Shown here piece by piece: positions 1-7,952 of a stretch of 64,000 bases of DNA. Origin of the DNA: Chloroflexota bacterium (lineage in GTDB: Bacteria; Chloroflexota; Anaerolineae; Aggregatilineales; Phototrophicaceae); NCBI GenBank assembly GCA_020161935.1, contig JAIUNI010000009.1, forward strand, positions 124,001 to 188,000. The letters run 5' to 3'. Numbering within the stretch: position 1 is the first letter of the stretch; each line of letters starts with the position of its first letter. The translations under genes and the position numbers were made by a program. Under the pieces are notes generated by a model that saw only the letters and a list, made by a program, of their open reading frames with translations, ran no database searches and had not been told where the DNA came from.

Positions 1-2
1 AG

Positions 3-995
3 ATCACCCCCTTCACCGCGATATACGCAGTGGAGTTGATGTATAAGGTGGGTATTCCGCGAGATGTGATCCAAGTGCTGACGGGCGGCGGGGCGACCGG
101 CGCGGCGCTGGTCGATGTAGTCGATTACATCTCGTTTACGGGCAGCACCGCCACTGGCAAGAAAATCGCGGTACGGGCGGCGGAACGGCTGATCCCGTGC
201 AGCCTCGAACTCGGCGGCAAAGACCCGATGATCGTCCTCAACGATGCCGATATAGACTTGGCAGCGGCAGAAACGATTGTTGGCGCGGCAGGCGAAAACA
301 CAGGGCAGGTGTGTATCAGTACCGAGCGCGTTTATGTCGAGGATGGTATTTACGACCGCTACATCGAACGCCTGAAACACTACGCCAGCCAACTCAAAAT
401 CGGCACGGATGGCAACGTGGGCAGCCTGACCAACGCCCGTGAACTCCAACGGTCGGAGGCGCAGGTGCAAGACGCGGTGGCGAAAGGCGCACAGCTTATT
501 TACGGCGGTAAGCGGCGACCGGAACTCGGTCCGTTGTTTTACGAACCGGCGATCCTGACCAACGTCAACCACACGATGGACGTGATGCGCGAGGAAACCT
601 TCGGGCCGATCATTCCGGTGATGCGTGTGAAAGACGCAGCCGAAGCCGTTCGGCTGGCGAACGACTCCGAGTACGGGTTGTCGGCATCCATATTGACCAA
701 AGACCTCAAACGCGGGGAGCAGCTTGCCACCCAAATTCAAAGTGGCGATGTGCATATCAACACGACCCACTGGATTTTCGGCACGCCGGATTTACCGATG
801 GGCGGGGTGAAGAACAGCGGCTTGGGGCGACGCGGTGGGCCGGAAGGGCTGCTGCGCTTCGTGAAAACACAGTCCGTTCTGGTGGATAACCTGTGGTTCC
901 AGAAGCCGACCCTCGTGCGGATTGATGGGCTGTTGTATCGCGGGGCGCTGCTCATGCGTAAAGTGCGGCGGGCATTCCCGTTCCTACCCTTATAA
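3..995 (+). CDS. Aldehyde dehydrogenase, 3' part (cut by window start)
   Basis: This is the C-terminal two thirds of an NAD(P)-dependent aldehyde dehydrogenase, which oxidises an aldehyde to a carboxylate. The frame is open to the first base of the window, so the real start lies upstream; a GTG at 30 is internal. Counting from that GTG, the general-base glutamate is E60 in LELGGKDP and the catalytic cysteine is C95 in GQVCIS. The cofactor-fold segment FTGSTATGKKI precedes them, and EETFGPIIPV and PMGGVKNSG follow as in the family. The protein ends with a basic, hydrophobic tail rather than a stop close to the family core. Succinate-semialdehyde dehydrogenase-like activity is possible and class III aminotransferases occur further along, but they are about 29 and 38 kb away, so the substrate is open. 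Confidence 0.93.
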   Translation: MTPFTAIYAVELMYKVGIPRDVIQVLTGGGATGAALVDVVDYISFTGSTATGKKIAVRAAERLIPCSLELGGKDPMIVLNDADIDLAAAETIVGAAGENTGQVCISTERVYVEDGIYDRYIERLKHYASQLKIGTDGNVGSLTNARELQRSEAQVQDAVAKGAQLIYGGKRRPELGPLFYEPAILTNVNHTMDVMREETFGPIIPVMRVKDAAEAVRLANDSEYGLSASILTKDLKRGEQLATQIQSGDVHINTTHWIFGTPDLPMGGVKNSGLGRRGGPEGLLRFVKTQSVLVDNLWFQKPTLVRIDGLLYRGALLMRKVRRAFPFLPL

Positions 996-997
996 CA

Positions 998-1111
998 ATG
1001 CCAATCATTGCGTGGATACAGCGACACCGCTATACGGTTGTGGTAGTAATTGGCTTGTTATTCATTCTGACGGCGGCAGCAGCAATCATCATGGCGACAT
1101 CCCAAGCATGA
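998..1111 (+). CDS. 37-residue single-pass membrane peptide overlapping doc
   Basis: This small open frame begins 2 nt after the aldehyde dehydrogenase stop and ends in an ATGA overlap with the start of the Doc-like gene. The predicted peptide begins MPIIAWIQRHRYTVVVVIG. It has a short basic N-terminus and then one uninterrupted hydrophobic stretch of about 22 residues (roughly residues 13-34) with a short polar tail, as expected for a single membrane helix. I see no strong Shine-Dalgarno sequence, so it may depend on translational coupling with the upstream gene. The position would suit a toxin partner, but it does not resemble Phd-type antitoxins. I do not recognise a family, and it could be a fortuitous frame; the exact overlap and the clean helix argue for a real gene. 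Confidence 0.45.
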   Translation: MPIIAWIQRHRYTVVVVIGLLFILTAAAAIIMATSQA

Positions 1112-1506
1112 GTGACGACATCCATTACCTGACACCGGGGGAAATTTACGCGGTGGCGGAAGAAGTGACCGGCGGGCCGATGCTGGCGCGGGACGCACAC
1201 CTGCTGCGGGCAGCGGCGGCGCGACCGATGCTGTTCGCATTCGGCGAGGAAGCCTATCCCACGTTGATGGAAAAAGCGGCGGCGTTGATGCATTCACTCG
1301 CGGCGCATCATTTATTCTGGGATGGCAACAAGCGCACGGCGACCCGCGCGACCGAGATTTTTCTTGAACGGAATGGCTTTAGGCCGACGTGGGATGCCGG
1401 GACGGTTTACGCCTTCGTACTCGAAATTGCCCAAGCCAAGCATGACGTACGCGCAGTCGCCGCGTGGCTGACTGCCCATACCATGCCGGTCGAAGCCGCG
1501 TCATAA
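1108..1506 (+). CDS. doc: Doc/Fic-fold toxin (death-on-curing family)
   Basis: This 132-residue protein has the Doc version of the Fic motif, HLFWDGNKR, with the catalytic histidine at residue 68 and D72, G73, N74, K75 and R76 following. Doc toxins phosphorylate elongation factor Tu and are normally paired with the Phd antitoxin. An in-frame start as far upstream as 922 exists, but the residues before 1108 look like read-through of other genes, and the length from 1108 matches the family. The domain signature LTPGEIYAVAEE at the N-terminus is typical. No Phd-like gene is adjacent; instead the 37-residue membrane peptide overlaps its start by 4 nt. It may be an orphan toxin, or its antidote may be the small overlapping gene; both are inferences. 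Confidence 0.85.
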   Translation: MSDDIHYLTPGEIYAVAEEVTGGPMLARDAHLLRAAAARPMLFAFGEEAYPTLMEKAAALMHSLAAHHLFWDGNKRTATRATEIFLERNGFRPTWDAGTVYAFVLEIAQAKHDVRAVAAWLTAHTMPVEAAS

Positions 1507-1557
1507 ATAACGGGAGCATATAACGTAAAACATACGGCATTGTATCAATACTGTTAT

Positions 1558-1585
1558 TTGTATGTCAGGTTTGCCGGAATATGAT
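1558..1585 (+). promoter_or_regulatory. Possible sigma-70 type promoter before the hybrid kinase
   Basis: TTGTAT and TATGAT are separated by 16 nt. The -10 element matches the consensus at five of six positions, the -35 at three. It lies about 60 nt upstream of the kinase start at 1645. The same TATGAT -10 with 16-nt spacing recurs before the gene at 4464. Confidence 0.3.
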
Positions 1586-1644
1586 AGGTCATAATTGAGC
1601 CATACTACGCTTTACCGGTGTGATTGCCTAAAGAAGAAGTGCCT

Positions 1645-4284
1645 ATGACCGTTTTAGAGCCGTCGCTGACAACCTTACAGACCCTTATCAATACCATTCA
1701 TCGGGCCGAGTCGCCCAACGAAGCCGCACAGGTGCTGGCCGCGTGGTTGGGTGGCGTTTTTCCGCAAGCGGTAGTGGCGGTCTTAAACCTCGAAACGGCC
1801 GAGGCGCAGCTTTATCCCGCGCCCCATGCTGCCCCGCCTGAGGCCGTCACAAGCTGGATGCAGTCGGCGGATGCGTGGCTCGATTGGCAGGCATGGACAG
1901 CCCCGCGCTGGCATACGGCGAATGAGCCTGTAGCCTATCTGAACACCGCCGACGAAGGGCTGCTGCTGCCGTTGGCTTATGCGGAAACCGTACGCGGCAT
2001 GATCTGGATTGCCGCACGACCACAGAACCCCGAACTTTCAACGACGATGCTGCTGGCCGGATTACTCGCGGCACGGCTTGACCACCTTAAAACTAGTGTT
2101 GGCTGGAACATGCTGGTCGATAAACTCAACGACTTCAGCCGGTCGCTGGTGCAGAAGGACAGCCTGCAAGATATTTGGGACGCGGTGGAAAACCGGATTG
2201 ACGAGTTGTTCGACGCGACTTCGTTCTTTGTGGGTTTATATGACTCTGCGGTGAGCCTGCTTACCTTCCCGGTGGTGGTTGATGACGGTTATCTGGCGAC
2301 GGTTGACCCGATGCCGCTGCAAGGGGTGAGTAAAGCCGTTATTACACAGGGCGGCCCGCTGTACTTCCAAAATATACTGGCGGAACAGGAACGGCTGGTC
2401 GCGTATAACACCGAACTCACGCCGGACGAGCCGGGGAGCGGCTTGCCCTCGTGGTTGGGTGTGCCGCTGCGTAACCGCACCAATGAGGTGATCGGTCTCA
2501 TCAGCATCCAAAGCGAACTACCGCAGCATTTCAGCGACTCCGATTTAGCGCTGCTGATGCTGATCGCCTTACAGATCAGCCAAACGGTGGAGAACCAGCG
2601 GCTGCTGGCAGCGGAGCAAGACCGGCGGCGAACAGCGAGTACGCTTATTGAGGTTAGCCAAGTGGTGAGTTCGACGCTTGACCAAGACGAGGTACTCGAA
2701 CGCATCCTTGAACCTTTGAACCGCCTCATCCAATATGACCGCGCCTCGATTATGCTGCCGAACGCCGCCGCGCCTGAAGGCAACCGAATGACGGTGGTGG
2801 CGAGTCAAGGGGTTCAGGCTCACACACGCGGGCAGGACATCTTGCTGCTCGACGATAGCCCCGGACGTTACGTAACCCTTTCAGCGCAGCCAATGGTTGT
2901 ACCGGATATGCAAGCGCTCATTACGCAGGGCATTACCCCGCGTGGTGACGTGACCGCGACCCGTTCGTGGTTGGGTGTGCCGATGGTGTCGCAGGGGCGG
3001 GTGATCGGGCTGATCGTGCTAGAAAAGTTCGAGCCGAATTTCTACAGCCAAGATCAAGCCAGCACGGTGTTCGCCCTCGCGCGGCAGGCCGGTATCGCGG
3101 TGGAAAACGCTCGCCTGTACGAGCAAACGATGGAAGCCAACCGCCTGAAAAGCGAGTTTTTGGCGAACATGAGTCACGAACTCCGTACACCGTTGAACGC
3201 CATCATCGGCTACAGCGAACTGCTGCTCAGTCAAGTGTACGGCGAGTTGAACGCCAAGCAGTATGATCGTGTTTCGCGGGTGGTCAGCGGTGGCAAGCAC
3301 TTGCTGGAGATGATTAATGGTGTGCTTGACCTGTCGCGGATTGAAGCCGGACAGATGAACTTGACGCTGGTTCCCGTTTCGGTCGAGGAAGTTATCTACG
3401 ACGCGCTGGCCGATATTACGCCGATGGTGGATGCCAAGAACCTCAAGCTAACGGTCAATATACAGCCCGCCTTACCCCCTATTCAAGCCGACTCCCAACG
3501 TATTCGCCAGATCATCACCAATTTGATGGATAACGCGGTCAAGTTTACGTCAGAAGGCGAAGTGCGGATTGACGCGGTTACGGCGGTCGCACAGGGAAGC
3601 CCGCGCATCGCTGGTTATGAAATCCCCGAAACGGTTGCGCTCGCTGATGGGAATTGGCTGGTCATCAGTGTGACGGATACCGGCATCGGCATCGCGAAGG
3701 AAGATCAGGGTTACATTTTCGATGCGTTCCGGCAGGTCGATGCTTCCAGCGTACGGAAGTTTGAAGGGTCGGGCCTCGGCTTGGCGATTACGATGCAATT
3801 GACACGCATTCATCAAGGACACTTGTGGGTCGAAAGTGAAGAAGGCAAGGGTAGTACGTTTATCGTCCTGCTGCCGCTGCGCCAGCGTGCCACCTACGCG
3901 CCGATTACCAGCACGGGGGACAGCGGCTACCCGACCGTGCTGCTGGTGGACGACGACCCCGAAGCCCTACAGCGGATGCAAGATGCCTTGAGCAACGGCA
4001 TCTACCAAGTGATGACGACCACCAGCCCGCAGCAGGGACTCGAAGTGGCGCGGCGGGTGCGCCCGAACGTGATTCTGGTGGACATTAATATGTCCGACAC
4101 GCGCGATTGGGAACTGCTGTACGAGTTGAAGGCTGACCCGCTGACGGCCCATATTCCGGTGGTGGTGATTTCGAATAACCCCCAAACAGGCGACGAGGAA
4201 AAAGCGTGGGCGGCGGCCTACCTCAGCAAGCCAGTGACGCAGGAAGATTTACTGCACACGTTGGAACGGTTAGGCATTCAGTAA
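1645..4284 (+). CDS. GAF-domain hybrid histidine kinase with C-terminal receiver
   Basis: This 879-residue soluble sensor kinase autophosphorylates on histidine and probably passes the phosphate to its own receiver or to a partner. In order it has an N-terminal divergent GAF-like region (about 1-165), two clearer GAF domains (about 170-325 and 330-490), a HisKA domain with the phospho-accepting H511 in NMSHELRTPL, a HATPase_c domain with N box (NLMDNAVKF), G1 (DTGIGI) and G2 (GSGLGLAI) motifs, and a receiver with phospho-acceptor D813 in ILVDINM. There are no transmembrane segments, so the signal is probably a cytoplasmic ligand. The start at 1645 is preferred over an in-frame TTG at 1624 because an AAGAAG stretch lies about 9 nt upstream. 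It stands alone, with no adjacent response regulator. Confidence 0.93.
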   Translation: MTVLEPSLTTLQTLINTIHRAESPNEAAQVLAAWLGGVFPQAVVAVLNLETAEAQLYPAPHAAPPEAVTSWMQSADAWLDWQAWTAPRWHTANEPVAYLNTADEGLLLPLAYAETVRGMIWIAARPQNPELSTTMLLAGLLAARLDHLKTSVGWNMLVDKLNDFSRSLVQKDSLQDIWDAVENRIDELFDATSFFVGLYDSAVSLLTFPVVVDDGYLATVDPMPLQGVSKAVITQGGPLYFQNILAEQERLVAYNTELTPDEPGSGLPSWLGVPLRNRTNEVIGLISIQSELPQHFSDSDLALLMLIALQISQTVENQRLLAAEQDRRRTASTLIEVSQVVSSTLDQDEVLERILEPLNRLIQYDRASIMLPNAAAPEGNRMTVVASQGVQAHTRGQDILLLDDSPGRYVTLSAQPMVVPDMQALITQGITPRGDVTATRSWLGVPMVSQGRVIGLIVLEKFEPNFYSQDQASTVFALARQAGIAVENARLYEQTMEANRLKSEFLANMSHELRTPLNAIIGYSELLLSQVYGELNAKQYDRVSRVVSGGKHLLEMINGVLDLSRIEAGQMNLTLVPVSVEEVIYDALADITPMVDAKNLKLTVNIQPALPPIQADSQRIRQIITNLMDNAVKFTSEGEVRIDAVTAVAQGSPRIAGYEIPETVALADGNWLVISVTDTGIGIAKEDQGYIFDAFRQVDASSVRKFEGSGLGLAITMQLTRIHQGHLWVESEEGKGSTFIVLLPLRQRATYAPITSTGDSGYPTVLLVDDDPEALQRMQDALSNGIYQVMTTTSPQQGLEVARRVRPNVILVDINMSDTRDWELLYELKADPLTAHIPVVVISNNPQTGDEEKAWAAAYLSKPVTQEDLLHTLERLGIQ

Positions 4285-4401
4285 ACCAGCGGAGCGCAAG
4301 GTACCGCGCCTCTTATTCCTCATAAACCCCAATCTGGAACGACACGCCTACTTACAACGTCTAAAGAAAATGCGCGCAGAAGTCATCATCCTTTCGGCTG
4401 A

Positions 4402-4429
4402 TTGCTTTTGTGTGGTAGATCGCTATGAT
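4402..4429 (+). promoter_or_regulatory. Possible promoter before the WD-like secreted protein
   Basis: TTGCTT, a 16-nt spacer and TATGAT lie 35 nt upstream of the ATG at 4464. The layout is the same as the candidate before the hybrid kinase. Confidence 0.35.
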
Positions 4430-4463
4430 GCAATAGGGACAACTTTACCTAAGGAGTGACAGA

Positions 4464-5555
4464 ATGAGGCGGATGTTTTTCACAGCAGTAACCTTCATTT
4501 TTGTACTGGCAGCGGTTTTGCCTGTGGCGATGGCGCAGGAACCGGTGCGAACTATCCCCATCGAGAGTTTGGGCTTTGGCGCAAAACTTTCACCGGACGG
4601 CAAGACACTCGTGACCTTCGAGAATACTATTCTAGCGAACCTCGAAGCCGTTGACCCATCGACACTGCCCATGCGGGTGATCGACGTGAGTACGGGCGAA
4701 CAGGTGGGCGAGCTGACAGGCTTTACCGATTACGCGGCGGACGTGGCTTTTAGCAGCGACGGCAGCCGTATGGTTTCGCTGCATATGAACGGTGATGTGC
4801 TGGTATGGGATATGACGACACGAACCGTGACCAAGACCTATCAAACCCTGCTGATGGGCAGCCTGCAAATTGAGTTAGGTGCGGATGACCGTACGGCTTT
4901 TATTCAAGTGGCCGGTGTACCGCAGCGCATCGCCCTGTTCGATATTGAAACCGGCGCGGTAACAGCCTTTGTCGGTAAACACTTCGACTCCAATTTTGAT
5001 TTCCGCCAAAACTATACTCAATTCCCCGGCAGCACCAGTATTATCATCGCGGCGATGGCGGTTTCACCGGATGGCAAGACGGTCGCGACGGCGAACGGGA
5101 ACGATGAAGTAGGCTTGTGGTCGGTGGCGGATAACCGCTACCAGATTATCCGCGAAGCGTCCGAGAAGCCCGGTTTATTCAGCGTTCGCAAGCTGCTGTT
5201 TACGCCGGATGGGCAGTCGCTGATTTACTCCGATCAAATCAATAACCAGACGCACGTTTGGAATATCGCAGCAGGCACTGACCAATCCTTCGAGGGTGGT
5301 TCGGAGACGATGGCCTTATCGCCCGACGGCACGCGGTTGGCGTGGGGAACATGGAGCGACGATGGTGGAAGCATTTCGATTGCCCCATTAGATGCGCTGG
5401 ATGAGGGGACGGTGATTTATGATGTCCCTGAGGGATTAAGGATTGCCCAACGTGTTACGTGGATGGCGTTCACCCCTGATAGTTCGCAGTTGGTCGTGGG
5501 TGGCTTCTTCGCCTCTGACCCAACGACCAACGAGATTGTCGTGCTGGATGTGTAG
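4464..5555 (+). CDS. Secreted WD40/PD40-like beta-propeller protein
   Basis: This 363-residue protein has a signal peptide (MRRMFF, hydrophobic core, cleavage likely after AMA at about residue 24) followed by repeated propeller-blade motifs. These include SPDGKTLVTF, FSSDGSRMVSL, VSPDGKTVATA, FTPDGQSLIYS, LSPDGTRLAWG and FTPDSSQLVVG. Blades commonly end in a VWDM- or LWSV-like strand, typical of WD40 or YVTN-type propellers. It is probably exported and acts as a binding scaffold; no enzyme motif is visible. AAGGAG at 4451-4456 is a good ribosome binding site. It appears monocistronic, flanked by a candidate promoter and a terminator hairpin. Confidence 0.85.
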   Translation: MRRMFFTAVTFIFVLAAVLPVAMAQEPVRTIPIESLGFGAKLSPDGKTLVTFENTILANLEAVDPSTLPMRVIDVSTGEQVGELTGFTDYAADVAFSSDGSRMVSLHMNGDVLVWDMTTRTVTKTYQTLLMGSLQIELGADDRTAFIQVAGVPQRIALFDIETGAVTAFVGKHFDSNFDFRQNYTQFPGSTSIIIAAMAVSPDGKTVATANGNDEVGLWSVADNRYQIIREASEKPGLFSVRKLLFTPDGQSLIYSDQINNQTHVWNIAAGTDQSFEGGSETMALSPDGTRLAWGTWSDDGGSISIAPLDALDEGTVIYDVPEGLRIAQRVTWMAFTPDSSQLVVGGFFASDPTTNEIVVLDV

Positions 5556-5587
5556 TTAGCTGATAGTCTTTAGTCTGTAGTTGATTG

Positions 5588-5618
5588 AAAGCCCTGCTTG
5601 AATGAGTGGGGCTTTTTT
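5588..5618 (+). terminator. Rho-independent terminator after the WD-like gene
   Basis: AAAGCCC pairs with GGGCTTT across a loop of about 14 nt and is followed by a run of six T residues. It lies 33 nt after the stop codon. Confidence 0.65.
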
Positions 5619-6220
5619 ATTTAGTCTTCACTCCGAAGTCGTCAGTCGCCAGTCTCCAGCTAAAGGCGAAAACAAAAACGCTAGACGGTCGAGATCAGGT
5701 TGTTATTGTTGTTACAGATTCGCATATTTCCCGCTGAAATGACTGGCGGGATGCTCGGCTAACTCCGCTGAATTGACATTTTGTGTCGGCGGAAGTGAGA
5801 GAGCGCGGCGCTGAAATGACACAAAACGGCGGATTGCTCACGTGTATCCGCCGCTGTGCAAATTTGGCAGTTGCGTAGCGGATGTGAGGGAGAATGCCGC
5901 CGAGAGCAGTTGCAAGTTTTAAGTCACAAGTTACAAGAGAAATACAAAAACAATTAACCGCAGAGGCGCAGAGAACACAGAGAAAATGTAGAACGGAATA
6001 ACAAAACGCAAAGGCGCAAGGAAGCAAAGACGCAAAGAAAAAATTCAAATTAAACCGCCAATGGTTAAAAGAATGCCGAGATAAGAACAGCATAGCAGAA
6101 AGTGATATGTTTAGGGTGAACATTTGGTCTCTTTTAGTGGGCGAGTTCACCAACCATTTCGAGGGAAAACGATTGTTAAGACGGTTGGACGATGGTTAGG
6201 ATTTGGTTTGCGGCGCTTTA
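5619..6220. repeat. Repeat-filled gene gap: 190-bp element plus cacagag-type repeats
   Basis: No convincing gene is present. The part from about 5717 to 5905 is a diverged copy of an element found again at about 45815-45995: both contain 'atttcccgc', a 'tccgctga' block, 'gcggattgctc', 'tatccgccgctgtgca' and 'gatg/gaatgccgccga' in the same order. Downstream are two short simple-pattern repeats, one of the accgcagaggcgcagagaac kind (about 5957-5986) and one of the gcaaaggcgcaagg kind (about 6005-6040). The same order, element then cacagag repeat, is seen at 45.8-46.4 kb. Confidence 0.7.
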
Positions 6221-6463
6221 TTAGGCTCCGACATCAAATCCGCGTTGTTTGAGAATCAGGAGTGCTTGAGAGCGCAATAAGATATATTGATCGTGTTCTT
6301 CGATTAAGGTTTCTAGTTCTGCTTGTTCGATAGCGGATAATGAACCCTGTTTGCCTATCATCATCAGTTCATGTAGCCTCAAATCTTTTGGCAGTGGAAA
6401 ACTCTCGTTGACAACCGCCCACAACTGATCGTCTGAAGGTTTGGGGATTTGGCTGATATTCAA
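6221..6463 (-). CDS. Small antitoxin-like protein, function unknown
   Basis: An 80-residue acidic, Leu/Glu-rich and probably all-helical protein containing LSAIEQAELETLIEEHDQ and ending in LLILKQRGFDV. Small proteins of this pattern (several helices, 'LTPxEQAELExLxxE', 'LLKQRG' tail) are common in Chloroflexota and cyanobacteria, often beside toxins or nucleases, but no such partner is adjacent here. The start is a TTG at 6463; an AAGGA sits about 10 nt before it, and the next ATG would remove the conserved N-terminal part. It is separated from the chitinase by a short gap and could share a transcript with it, being downstream on the same strand. Confidence 0.6.
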   Translation of the reverse strand: MNISQIPKPSDDQLWAVVNESFPLPKDLRLHELMMIGKQGSLSAIEQAELETLIEEHDQYILLRSQALLILKQRGFDVGA

Positions 6464-6525
6464 ATCAGTTTATTCCTTAAATACACGGGGCGGAAGCAAG
6501 CCTCCGCCCCGTGAAGTAAGCAGGG

Positions 6526-7731
6526 TTACTCGCCCTTGAGCGTGTCGTTGAGAGCGGTGAGCAGGGCATTGTCGTCGCTGTCCTGCGAGAGTTCCCAGAT
6601 CATCACGCCGCCGAGGTTGTTGTCGTTGACGTACTGGGCTTTGAGGGCGAGTGATTCGGGGTCATCGTAGCTAATCATCATGCCGGTTTTGGGGTTATAG
6701 AGCCACGGCACTTTAGCGGCATCATCCCAATAGCGTTCCATCAACGGCAGCCACGTTTTGGCGAGATCGTGATATTCATAAACCCCTTCACCATACGTAC
6801 CGCCGGGGATACCGCCGTAGGGTTGGAACAGCCCGTTATCCGCAGCCTCGACTTCTTTCCAACCCTTGCCGTAGAACGGCACACCCAGCACCATTTTGTC
6901 GGCAGTAACACCCGCATCAAGGTACGCCTTCAGGCTGGCATCAATGCTGACATCGGGGTTCGGGCTGGTGGCCGAGGCAAACAGCGGCGCGTTGAAGTCA
7001 GTCGTGGGCGACCAGCCGCCAGCGTAGTCATAAGCCATCAGGTTAATCCAATCGAGCTGGTCGGCAACGGCGACCCAATCAATGCCTTCGATGGCGCTTT
7101 TACCGGCTCCGGCGGCGATGGTCAGCAGGTAGTGTTTGCCACCATCGGCTTCACCTTGCGCGTCAAGCTGCTTGCGGAGTTCGGTGAGCAGCAGGATAAA
7201 GTTTTCGGGGTCTTCCGGTCGGGTAATGTTGCCGGGGTCGCCACCGCCGGTCGGGTATTCCCAGTCGATGTCGAGGCCGTCGAAGCCGTACTGCTTCATG
7301 AAGGCCACGCAGGAGGCGGCGAACTTCTGGCGCGATTCTTCGGTCAGGGCGACATCGGAGAAGTTTTTCGACCACGTCCAGCCGCCGATGGAGATGAGCG
7401 TTTGGATGTGCGGGTACTTCTCTTTGAGGAGATTTAGTTGGTTGAAGTTGCCGAGCAAGCCATCGCCTTCGGTTTCCCCTTCATAGGGGATTTGAACGTC
7501 TGCCCATTCGTCACCGAGCAGGCATTCACCTTCTTTGCTGATGTTGGCAAAGGCGTAGTTGATGTGGGTGACGAGATCAGCGGGGATGTCCGTTACCCAA
7601 TATTCACGGGCATAAATACCCCATGAGATGAAGTAGGCGACAACCCGTTTGGCGGGTGCATCCTGCGCGGCAACGGTGATGCCGAGCAGCGAGGTCACAA
7701 GAACGCATAAGAGCAGTAAACGACGCAGCAT
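6526..7731 (-). CDS. Secreted GH18 chitinase
   Basis: A 401-residue glycoside hydrolase family 18 enzyme, expected to cleave beta-1,4 bonds of chitin or related N-acetylglucosamine polymers outside the cytoplasm. A signal peptide covers about residues 1-22. The family motifs are present: SIGGW (114-118), the active-site DGLDIDWE (151-158) with E158 as the acid/base and D154 and D156 in support, and the later MAYDYAG segment. No carbohydrate-binding module is attached. An open frame continues upstream of 7731 but runs into interspersed repeat sequence; the ATG at 7731 has an AGGAG site about 8 nt before it and begins a proper signal peptide. Use of chitin or peptidoglycan-like polymers fits a scavenging heterotroph. 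Confidence 0.95.
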   Translation of the reverse strand: MLRRLLLLCVLVTSLLGITVAAQDAPAKRVVAYFISWGIYAREYWVTDIPADLVTHINYAFANISKEGECLLGDEWADVQIPYEGETEGDGLLGNFNQLNLLKEKYPHIQTLISIGGWTWSKNFSDVALTEESRQKFAASCVAFMKQYGFDGLDIDWEYPTGGGDPGNITRPEDPENFILLLTELRKQLDAQGEADGGKHYLLTIAAGAGKSAIEGIDWVAVADQLDWINLMAYDYAGGWSPTTDFNAPLFASATSPNPDVSIDASLKAYLDAGVTADKMVLGVPFYGKGWKEVEAADNGLFQPYGGIPGGTYGEGVYEYHDLAKTWLPLMERYWDDAAKVPWLYNPKTGMMISYDDPESLALKAQYVNDNNLGGVMIWELSQDSDDNALLTALNDTLKGE

Positions 7732-7793
7732 AATAAGCTCCTGTAGGTATTTTGAACGGTATTCTACCGCAAACGACGAGAATACAGAATTGA

Positions 7794-7888
7794 ACCGCAG
7801 CCCTAAAGGAGGCTTCGCACAGACGCAGAGGAAGACAGAGAAATGCGATTCACCACAGAGACACAGAGTACACGGAGAAAGACAGAGA
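7794..7888. repeat. cacagag-type interspersed repeats
   Basis: Two short copies, accgcagccctaaaggaggc followed by cttcgcacagacgcagagg, then caccacagagacacagagt. They belong to the low-complexity family found in at least six places in this window and occupy the divergent gap between the chitinase and the glycosyltransferase-like gene. Confidence 0.7.
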
Positions 7889-7952
7889 GGGTTTACCAAG
7901 TGATAGGCGTGAGGCACAATTCGGGATGTTATGACTGGCTTGAGAAGGTGAC

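Noticed and set aside
922..1107. Longer N-terminus for the Doc-like protein
   Set aside because: The extra residues overlap the aldehyde dehydrogenase end and the small membrane peptide and are not family-like.
5695..6153. Reverse-strand frame of about 150 residues
   Set aside because: It is made of the 190-bp element and cacagag repeats; no ribosome binding site and no domain.
6769..7437. Antisense frame across the chitinase
   Set aside because: Shadow frame; the opposite strand carries the complete GH18 active site.
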